A program made the position numbers and the translations under genes. From NCBI RefSeq assembly GCF_000687535.1, contig NZ_JHWC01000005.1:1-64000 (forward strand): DNA of 64,000 nt, given 5' to 3'. The DNA is from Helicobacter rodentium ATCC 700285 (GTDB taxonomy: Bacteria; Campylobacterota; Campylobacteria; Campylobacterales; Helicobacteraceae). The notes under the pieces were generated by a model. It saw only the letters and a list, made by a program, of their open reading frames with translations, searched no databases and was not told the origin of the DNA. This document shows, piece after piece, positions 55,467 to 64,000 of the stretch. Numbering within the stretch: the stretch's first letter is position 1; every line of letters begins with the position of its first letter.

Positions 55467-56870
55467 ATGAGCAAAATTGTAACAAGATTTGCGCCCTCTC
55501 CTACGGGTTATTTGCATATTGGAGGCTTACGCACCGCGCTTTTTAATTATCTTTATGCAAGAGCAAATGGAGGCAAGTTTTTATTGCGTATTGAAGATAC
55601 GGATTTAGCGCGTAATTCTACTGATGCAAAAGAAGCGATTCTTCAAGCTTTTGCTTGGGTTGGAATGGATTATGATGGCGAGGTTGTTTATCAAAGTCAG
55701 CGATTCCCTCTTTACCAACAATACATTGAACGTTTATTGAAAGAGGGCAAAGCATATTATTGTTATATGCAAAAAGAAGAACTAGAAAAGAATCGCAAAG
55801 AAGCCGAAGCTAAAGGGCAAATTTGGAAATATGATAATCGCTATCGTGATTTTGTCGGCACTCCTCCAAAAGATGTGAAACCTGTTGTGAGAATCAAAGC
55901 ACCAAGTGAGGGGGAAATTTGTTTTCTTGATGGTGTCAAGGGTGAAATAAGAGTTGCAGCAAAAGAATTGGACGATTTTATTATTGCGCGTAGTGATGGC
56001 ACACCCACTTATAACTTTGTTGTAACCATTGACGATGCTTTGATGGGTGTAACTGATGTGATTCGTGGGGACGACCATTTAAGCAATACCCCTAAACAAA
56101 TTATTCTTTATCAAGCATTGGGTTTTGTGATTCCACGATTCTACCATGTACCAATGATTTTAAATCCAGAGGGGCAAAAGCTTAGCAAACGCGATGGTGC
56201 AATGAGCGTAATGGAGTATAAAAATTTAGGTTTTTTACCTCAAGCTTTGTTAAATTTTCTTGTCCGCTTGGGTTGGAGCCACAACGACCAAGAAATTTTT
56301 TCTATGCAAGAAATGTTGGACTTTTTTAATCCAAATAGCTTAAATAGCGCACCCTCATCTTACAATAAAGAGAAATTATTATGGCTGAATGGGCATTATT
56401 TGCACCAATTAAATTGCGAACAACTCAACGCTTTGTTACCTTTTTATGGTGCAGAGATTCCAAATGCACACATACAAGAGATTTTGTATCCCGAGATTAA
56501 AGAACGTTCCAAAACTTTATTGGAATTTGTTGAGATTTTAAAAACTTGTTTAGCACCCGTAAAAACCTATGATGAAAAAATGCGTCAAAAAGTTAAAAAC
56601 GATGAGAATATTCATCTTTTAAAAGAATTTACAATCTATTTAAACTCCCAAAAGAAATCCTTTGAAAGCCTTCAAGATGTGGAATCTGAAATTGCTACTT
56701 TTGCGGATTTTCAAGGCATAAAAACAAAAAACCTTTTTATGCCTTTGCGATTTGCTTTGCTCGGCTCACCCGGCGGTGTTGGAATTGCACCCTTAATTGC
56801 CGCTTTGGGCATTGAAAATACTCAAGAGCGAATCAATCAAGCTTTAAAAAATTTATTGGAGGAATCTTAA
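55467..56870 (+). CDS. gltX: glutamyl-tRNA synthetase (GltX1-type)
   Basis: The 467-residue class I synthetase shows RFAPSPTGYLHIGGLRTALFN (HIGH-like), RIEDTDLARN, VIRGDDHLSNTPKQIILY and KLSKRDGAMSV (KMSKS-like). Sequence and length fit the GltX1 type of Helicobacter, which has two GluRS enzymes; the second, GltX2, charges tRNA-Gln for amidation and is not in this window. AAGGA precedes the ATG. Confidence 0.94.
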   Translation: MSKIVTRFAPSPTGYLHIGGLRTALFNYLYARANGGKFLLRIEDTDLARNSTDAKEAILQAFAWVGMDYDGEVVYQSQRFPLYQQYIERLLKEGKAYYCYMQKEELEKNRKEAEAKGQIWKYDNRYRDFVGTPPKDVKPVVRIKAPSEGEICFLDGVKGEIRVAAKELDDFIIARSDGTPTYNFVVTIDDALMGVTDVIRGDDHLSNTPKQIILYQALGFVIPRFYHVPMILNPEGQKLSKRDGAMSVMEYKNLGFLPQALLNFLVRLGWSHNDQEIFSMQEMLDFFNPNSLNSAPSSYNKEKLLWLNGHYLHQLNCEQLNALLPFYGAEIPNAHIQEILYPEIKERSKTLLEFVEILKTCLAPVKTYDEKMRQKVKNDENIHLLKEFTIYLNSQKKSFESLQDVESEIATFADFQGIKTKNLFMPLRFALLGSPGGVGIAPLIAALGIENTQERINQALKNLLEES

Positions 56871-56884
56871 GTTTGGTTGAAAAT

Positions 56885-57020
56885 AGGATTATAGATTGCC
56901 ACAAAAATTTTGCAAATTTTCTCGCAATGACGGAATCCAAATGCCTCGTCCTTGCGCCTTGTTGCTTTGTTGTTGCGAGGGCTTTGCCCGAAGTAATCTA
57001 TCATCACGCAAAAGAGCAGT
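56885..57020. repeat. dispersed repeat cluster, degenerate
   Basis: TATAGATTGCCACAAAAATTT ... CTCGCAATGACGG is followed by GTTGTTGCGAGGGCTTTGCCCGAAG with AATCTATCAT. It separates gltX from the convergent pseudouridine synthase. The rest of the gap to 57129 has no visible gene. Confidence 0.65.
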
Positions 57021-57129
57021 CTTTACAATAAAATCTTTAAGCCAAGATTCTTTATTGCGGATTGTGTGCTACATCTTTGCCCTGATCACTCCTTTTAAGG
57101 ACAACAAAATAGCGTTTGCAATCGCACAA

Positions 57130-58197
57130 TCAAAAAAGCTCAAAGTTTTTGCTGTTTTGGAAATTATAGGTTTTACCCTCAAAGTTAAATTTCAAACCAT
57201 AAGCGTGAAGCATTAAGCGCGTTGCTCCAAAACATTGAATGCGTTTAGAATCGCTAAAGAAGTTTTGTCTCTCTTGTGTGATAAACTCATAATCCAAGTA
57301 TTCTCTGCTGTGTTTATCCTCTGCTCCATAGAGCGGGTCTCCTAAAATCGGAAAACCAAGCGCATACAAATGGAGGCGAATTTGATGTGTGCGTCCTGTT
57401 TTTGGGCGCACTTTTAGCAGTGTGCAACAAGTGTTTCTTGGAAGAAGTTGTTTGCTTTGTTTTTCTTTAGAAAAAGCAGAAAATGAGCAATTTGTAGAAT
57501 CTTGTTGTGAAATTTTTAAGTGTTTCAAAAATGATGAATGAAAATCCAATAACCCGAGTGTTTCAAATTCGCTTTTTGCTTCCTTAAACTTTAGCGATTC
57601 TGTCCCGCTTTGCCCCAAAAACTTAGAGCGCACACACAAATCCCCACCTTTTTGCTGTGTCGCAAGGGGCAAGGAGAGGCAAAAATCCCTTATTCCAAAA
57701 CAGCTTTTACTAAAATCCCCTCGCACAAGTGCTAAATATTCTTTCATCACTTGATTGTTTGCAAACATTGCACCAAACTCTGCTATACTTTTTTTGTGCT
57801 TACCCACTACTACAAGTCCGCTTGTTTCTTTGTCTATGCGATGAACTAAACTAGCCTCCTTCCCATAAAGAGAGCGAATCTCATCTACCAAACTATGGTG
57901 CGCGAACCTGCCTTTTGGGTGGATTAGCATTTTAGCGGGTTTATTGAAAATAGCAAAATCTTGATTTTCATAGATTGGTTTTAATCCAATGGAGTCCGCT
58001 TCAAACACGAGGACACAGACACTTTTTTCTAATATCTTAGCTTTGTCATTATTGTTTAAAGGCTTTCCTTGATAAATTACTCTACCTTTGTTGATGTATT
58101 TTTGGGATTCTGCCATATTTAAGTGCAAATGTTGCATTAAAAATTGATAGGCTTTTAGGGGTGTTGGAATCAGAAATTCTTTAGTTACAAAGGGCAT
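57130..58197 (-). CDS. RluA-family pseudouridine synthase
   Basis: The protein has an S4-like N-terminal segment (MAESQKYINKGRVIYQGKPLN, about 30-55) and the catalytic domain: DFAIFNKPAKMLIHP, VHRIDKETSGLVVVG with catalytic Asp, MKEYLALVRG and KTGRTHQIRLHLYALGFPILGDPLYG. About 75 residues between 190 and 265 are poorly conserved and Ser/Lys-rich, longer than in RluA or RluD. Start is uncertain: 58197 (MPFVTKEF, 355 residues) or 58239 in the same frame, whose ATG lies in a palindrome. Target rRNA position is unknown. Confidence 0.85.
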   Translation of the reverse strand: MPFVTKEFLIPTPLKAYQFLMQHLHLNMAESQKYINKGRVIYQGKPLNNNDKAKILEKSVCVLVFEADSIGLKPIYENQDFAIFNKPAKMLIHPKGRFAHHSLVDEIRSLYGKEASLVHRIDKETSGLVVVGKHKKSIAEFGAMFANNQVMKEYLALVRGDFSKSCFGIRDFCLSLPLATQQKGGDLCVRSKFLGQSGTESLKFKEAKSEFETLGLLDFHSSFLKHLKISQQDSTNCSFSAFSKEKQSKQLLPRNTCCTLLKVRPKTGRTHQIRLHLYALGFPILGDPLYGAEDKHSREYLDYEFITQERQNFFSDSKRIQCFGATRLMLHAYGLKFNFEGKTYNFQNSKNFELF

Positions 58198-58217
58198 TGG
58201 GCAACTTTTAAGTAGGA

Positions 58218-58251
58218 TTATGTTAAGATATTTTAACATACCTTAAGTAAG
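58218..58251. promoter_or_regulatory. double palindrome between pseudouridine synthase and purB
   Basis: TATGTTAA and TTAACATA are perfect eight-base arms around GATATT (about 58218-58239). Immediately after lies CCTTA-AG-TAAGG, a second palindrome that includes the purB ribosome-binding site. They sit between two divergent genes, a natural operator position, but no known regulator box is recognised. Confidence 0.35.
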
Positions 58252-58260
58252 GATTCAAAT

Positions 58261-59592
58261 ATGGTAGAAAGATACGCACGAGAAGAGATGAAGAAACTAT
58301 GGGATTTGAATGCAAAATATTCCGCTTGGTTAGAAGTAGAAAAAGCACTTGTAAGAGGATGGAATAAGCTAGGGTTAATCCCTGATAGTGATTGTGAGAA
58401 AATTTGCAAAAATGCAAAGTTTAATATCCAACGCATTGATGAAATTGAAGCGGTTACAAAGCACGATTTGATTGCTTTTACAACAAGTGTTTCAGAATCT
58501 TTAGGCGAGGAATCACGTTGGTTTCATTATGGTATTACTTCTAGTGATTGCATTGATACAGCTGTCGCCTTGCAAATGCGGGATTCTCTAAAGATAATTT
58601 TAAAAGATGTGGAGCTTTTACGCGAAGCAATCAAAAAAAGAGCAATAGAACATAAAGACACGCTTATGGTGGGGAGAAGTCACGGAATCCACGGAGAACC
58701 AATCACTTTTGGGTTGGTTTTGGCGATTTGGTATGATGAGATTGGACGCCATTTAGATGCGCTAAAAGCTACCCTAGAAGTTATTTCTGTTGGGCAGTTA
58801 AGTGGTGCAATGGGGAATCTTGCGCATACACCGATAGAATTAGAGGAACTTGTCTGTAAAGATTTGGGGCTAAAAGCCGCACCTGCTAGTAACCAAGTCA
58901 TTCAGAGGGATAGATATGCGCGATTAATGAGTGATTTAGCACTAATGGCTAGTAGTTGTGAAAAAATTGCAGTAGAGATTCGGCATTTACAGCGCACAGA
59001 AGTGTATGAAGCAGAAGAGTATTTCTCGCAAGGGCAAAAGGGAAGTAGTGCAATGCCACACAAGCGAAATCCTGTTTTGAGTGAGAATATTACGGGGCTT
59101 TGCAGAATGATTCGTTCCTTTGCGATTCCAGCAATGGAGAATGTAGCCCTTTGGCATGAGCGCGATATTAGTCATTCAAGCGTAGAGCGGTTTATTTTGC
59201 CCGATTCTTTTATTACTACAGATTTTATGTTGGTGCGTCTTACCTCACTTATTGAAAATCTTGTTGTTTATCCTAAAAATATGATGAAAAATCTAAACCT
59301 CACGGGTGGGCTTGTGTTTTCCCAACGCATTTTACTAGAGCTTCCCAAAAAAGGTGTGTCGCGTGAAGATGCCTATAAAATCGTGCAACGCAACGCAATG
59401 AAAGTTTGGAGGGATTTGCAAGAGGGCAAAGCAGCAGTGAATGAAAAAGGAGAATCGTTATATTTGCAATATCTTTTGTCTGATTCTGAATTGGTTGGGT
59501 TAATCGGAGAAAACGCTATTAAAGAATGCTTTGAGTTTAGTTACTATACAAAGAATGTGAATGCGATTTTTAAGCGCGTATTTGAGAGATAA
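58261..59592 (+). CDS. purB: adenylosuccinate lyase
   Basis: PurB acts twice in purine synthesis, releasing fumarate from SAICAR and adenylosuccinate. The 443-residue protein shows RYAREEMKKLWD, HHDxxA-like KHDLIAFTTSVSE, HYGITSSDCIDTA, GRSHGIHGEPITFG and the superfamily signature GSSAMPHKRNPVLSENI with catalytic Ser. AAGGA lies seven bases before the ATG. It precedes pseB by 54 bases. Confidence 0.96.
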   Translation: MVERYAREEMKKLWDLNAKYSAWLEVEKALVRGWNKLGLIPDSDCEKICKNAKFNIQRIDEIEAVTKHDLIAFTTSVSESLGEESRWFHYGITSSDCIDTAVALQMRDSLKIILKDVELLREAIKKRAIEHKDTLMVGRSHGIHGEPITFGLVLAIWYDEIGRHLDALKATLEVISVGQLSGAMGNLAHTPIELEELVCKDLGLKAAPASNQVIQRDRYARLMSDLALMASSCEKIAVEIRHLQRTEVYEAEEYFSQGQKGSSAMPHKRNPVLSENITGLCRMIRSFAIPAMENVALWHERDISHSSVERFILPDSFITTDFMLVRLTSLIENLVVYPKNMMKNLNLTGGLVFSQRILLELPKKGVSREDAYKIVQRNAMKVWRDLQEGKAAVNEKGESLYLQYLLSDSELVGLIGENAIKECFEFSYYTKNVNAIFKRVFER

Positions 59593-59622
59593 AATAAAAA
59601 TGTTACAATTTAAACCTTATGA

Positions 59623-61790
<2,168 letters not shown>

Positions 61791-61791
61791 A

Positions 61792-62520
61792 ATGCAGTCT
61801 AAATGTATTTGCATTATCCCTGCGCGGGGTGGGAGCAAGAGGATTCCTAGAAAAAACATTAAGGAATTTTGCGGAATCCCAATGTTAGCCCATAGCATTC
61901 AAATTGCAAAAAAAAGCGGAATCTTTGATGCTATTTTAGTCTCCACAGAGGATTCAGAGATTTCAAAAATCGCCATAGATTACGGAGCAGGGGTGATTTG
62001 CCGCCCGACACATTTAAGCGATGATTACATAGGGACGCGTGAGGTGATACTCCACGCGATAGATTTGTTACCGACATTTTTTGCAATGGGCGAGGAGGGC
62101 GATTGCGGTGAATTGCTTGACGCCACACAAATTTGGGTGTGCTGCTTGTATGCCACCGCACCATTGCTGGATTTCCGCACTTTGCAAGGCGCATTACAAA
62201 GGGCAAAAGAGGAGGCACAGGAGTGCTACTGCTTTAGCGCGGTGGAGTATGACTACTCTCCCTTCCGTGCCTTTAGCATTCAAGAGGGCAAAAATGCAAT
62301 GCTTTTTAAAGAGCATTTTGCTAAACGCTCACAAGATTTAGAGAAAATCTACCACGATGCGGGGCAATTTTACTTCGCTACCGCGCAAACTTGGTGGAAT
62401 CGTGAAAATATCTTTGAGGATTCTGTGAGTATCGTGCTACCCCCTATGCGTGTGCAGGATATTGACACATTAGAGGATTGGAAACTTGCGGAGCTGAAGT
62501 ATCAGCTATTGAATCCTTAA
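61792..62520 (+). CDS. pseF: pseudaminic acid cytidylyltransferase
   Basis: PseF activates pseudaminic acid to CMP-Pse, the last step before transfer to flagellin. The 242-residue enzyme starts at 61792, one base after the pseC stop, and shows IIPARGGSKRIPRKNIKEFCG, IDAILVSTEDSEI-like FDAILVSTED, CLYATAPLL, YHDAGQFYFA and DIDTLEDW. About ten residues between 95 and 112 (MGEEGDCGELLDATQ) are an insert. pseG, pseH and pseI do not follow; the next gene is on the other strand. Confidence 0.93.
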   Translation: MQSKCICIIPARGGSKRIPRKNIKEFCGIPMLAHSIQIAKKSGIFDAILVSTEDSEISKIAIDYGAGVICRPTHLSDDYIGTREVILHAIDLLPTFFAMGEEGDCGELLDATQIWVCCLYATAPLLDFRTLQGALQRAKEEAQECYCFSAVEYDYSPFRAFSIQEGKNAMLFKEHFAKRSQDLEKIYHDAGQFYFATAQTWWNRENIFEDSVSIVLPPMRVQDIDTLEDWKLAELKYQLLNP

Positions 62521-62521
62521 T

Positions 62522-64000
62522 CTAATGTTTTTGTAAATTAATCAACCTATAACGCAATTGAGTATCAAGCAGTTCTTCGTAAAGTTTGCGAAATTCTAAA
62601 TGCCAAGTATCAAGCTCAAAACCCTTGCTAGAATTCAAAAGACTTTCTGTATCGGCAAAGGGATAACCAAGTGTAGAATCATTTGGGTAAATTCCCTGCT
62701 CATCAATCCACACACTGCGATTATAGGCAAATTCAAGTTTGTCGGATTCTATTTTGCCAAGCATATTGCGTCCTCCAAGATTGAGGGTTTCTACCCCGCT
62801 TAAAGTTAAAGCATATAGGGTTGGAAAAATATCTTTGTGTGAACCTACTCTTGTTTTGTTGTATGTAATGTCTTTTTGGTAGGGTTTGGGGATATAAAGA
62901 TAAAAAGGAACACCAAAACCAAAAGCTTTTTCTGTACCAAAGTCTATTTTTAAATCTCGCACCCTATGATCTCCTGTTGCAGCAATAATGGTATTATCTT
63001 TCAGTGTGCTTTGTTTGATTTTGTTTAAGAATCTTGCAAATTCGTTATTGGCATAAACATAAGTATTAAGGATTGCGGAAGTGTTTTTGGGTATTTTGTC
63101 AAAAATTTCTAACGGGATTTGCTCTTTAGAAAATAAAATCGGCACTTCAGGATAAGGAGGATGGTTTGAGATGCTTAAAGCAAGAATCAAAAGCGGTTCT
63201 TTTGTGTTAGATAAGAGCTCCAATGCTTTTTGATACATAAACTCATCGCCTACTCCATAATGAGGATTATAATGTATTTTGCTTGATATTGGATAATCTT
63301 GAAGCAAAGTAATTTCATCAATGACTTCATCAATGCCTTGTGCTTTCATAAAAAAGCCTAAATCAAACCAAGTTGAATTGCCTGCTGTAAGAAAAATCAC
63401 TCTATAACCTTGCTGCTTATAAACGTCTATTGGGCTAAAGGGTAAATAATGTTTCTTATATTTTGATTTTGAAAGAACAATGGGGCTTTGAAAAAACAAA
63501 CAAAAGAAACTTGAGGCTGTGCCATTTTGACAAGGTAAAAAACGTGTCCATACAAAATCCTCTTCAAAATGTTGAGCAAGTTCTCCTAGCAGATTCAAGT
63601 TTTCCCCTTGCAAAGACAGCATTTGTGTGCCAAAACTTTCCATTAAATTAACCATAATATGCGGTTTATTGGCTAATGCAAAATCATTTTTGGGACTTGT
63701 GGCAAAAAGAGGAAAAATTTTTTCTAATTCCTCCAATCTCTCCATATTTGCAGGTTTTAAATCTAAAGTGTCTTTTTTGTAATCTCTTAATGCAAAATTA
63801 AAACTCATTAAAGGATTGAGGGCGAGAGCATTAAAATTTTCTAAATTAGAAAAACGATAATTTCCAGCTCTCATTGCAACATAGCTAAAATGTCCTCTTA
63901 AAGCTACAATGTAAAGCGCAAGGAAAATTAAAAGCAGAGCTAAAACAACAGGAAATTTCAAGTTAACACTAGGTAAATTTAAATTTAAAATTTTCTTATT
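62522..64000 (-). CDS. LtaS/sulfatase-type membrane phosphotransferase or hydrolase (5' end outside window)
   Basis: The frame is open to base 64000, so the N terminus is missing; the TTG at 63961 is not the true start. What is visible begins with a membrane helix (VVLALLLIFLALYIVAL), then an alkaline-phosphatase-superfamily domain: metal-binding Glu in NLMESFGTQ, nucleophile-like Thr in QNGTASSFFC, AATGDHRVRD and VGSHKDIFPTL. LtaS, OpgB and EptA enzymes share this layout and move phospho-groups between lipids and glycans. Which group and acceptor are used here is unknown. It is convergent with pseF, two bases apart. Confidence 0.78.
   Translation of the reverse strand, partial: NKKILNLNLPSVNLKFPVVLALLLIFLALYIVALRGHFSYVAMRAGNYRFSNLENFNALALNPLMSFNFALRDYKKDTLDLKPANMERLEELEKIFPLFATSPKNDFALANKPHIMVNLMESFGTQMLSLQGENLNLLGELAQHFEEDFVWTRFLPCQNGTASSFFCLFFQSPIVLSKSKYKKHYLPFSPIDVYKQQGYRVIFLTAGNSTWFDLGFFMKAQGIDEVIDEITLLQDYPISSKIHYNPHYGVGDEFMYQKALELLSNTKEPLLILALSISNHPPYPEVPILFSKEQIPLEIFDKIPKNTSAILNTYVYANNEFARFLNKIKQSTLKDNTIIAATGDHRVRDLKIDFGTEKAFGFGVPFYLYIPKPYQKDITYNKTRVGSHKDIFPTLYALTLSGVETLNLGGRNMLGKIESDKLEFAYNRSVWIDEQGIYPNDSTLGYPFADTESLLNSSKGFELDTWHLEFRKLYEELLDTQLRYRLINLQKH

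Overview
The window looks like a chromosomal segment of an enterohepatic-type Helicobacter or a close relative in the Campylobacterales. DNA is AT-rich, TTG/GTG starts occur, and many gene neighbourhoods match those known from Helicobacter pylori: rpsO|flhA-DHH, fliQ-murB, fabI-tpiA, cheY-prmA-ftsH-(Psd-like)-pssA, secG-frr-pyrE, and atpE-pnp-PRT-lptD-RDD-purD. Features that H. pylori lacks or arranges differently (cetA/cetB energy taxis, leuA, hisA/hisH, proA, a fused PglA-PglC glycosyltransferase) point to a non-pylori species. The assignment is inferred from gene content and remembered protein similarity, not from a database search.

Layout. 1-2950 (leftward): a probable four-gene operon with a Sec-exported protein carrying a double-glycine leader motif, an unknown protein, a signal-peptide-bearing C39 peptidase and a beta-barrel-like protein that is frameshifted and cut by the window edge. 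This is the best candidate for an undescribed system. 3100-5250: PglA-PglC fusion, then repeats. 5250-11060: rpsO, then flhA, DHH phosphoesterase, a small coiled-coil protein, purN and a glycosyltransferase. 11060-12830: a two-EF-hand protein between inverted copies of a repeat. 12900-17360: FMN-barrel protein, murB, fliQ, fabI, tpiA and a FUSC-like membrane protein. 17390-19360: cetA and cetB behind a large inverted repeat. 19510-21630: the rpsP-khpA-rimM-trmD-rplS operon. 21690-23950: repeat-rich accessory stretch with a trpF remnant and a MOSC protein. 23990-36090: a long leftward run of housekeeping genes (thiE-like, atpB, pyrE, frr, secG, leuA, pssA, ftsH, prmA, cheY, hisA, hisH, a PDC-type sensor). 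36160-40550: a second EF-hand-like protein flanked by repeats, an exonuclease, pdxJ, and a remnant matching the 3' end of the EF-hand-like gene. 40550-54520: RND efflux operon, proA, tRNA-Leu(GAG), atpE, pnp, lptD, purD. 54615-54810: a structured RNA candidate with 6S-like rod topology. 54920-64000: cytochrome c, gltX, a pseudouridine synthase, purB, pseB-pseC-pseF, and a partial LtaS/sulfatase-type membrane enzyme.

Two themes link the accessory parts. First, flagellar and surface biology: flhA, fliQ, cheY, cetAB, Pse synthesis for flagellin glycosylation, Pgl glycan synthesis, and two EF-hand-like genes with candidate sigma-54 or sigma-28 promoters. Second, a dispersed intergenic repeat built on TCATTGCGAG ... 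GAAGCAATC(C/T)ATAAT in both orientations occurs in about ten clusters. It sits at operon ends and brackets most of the unusual genes.
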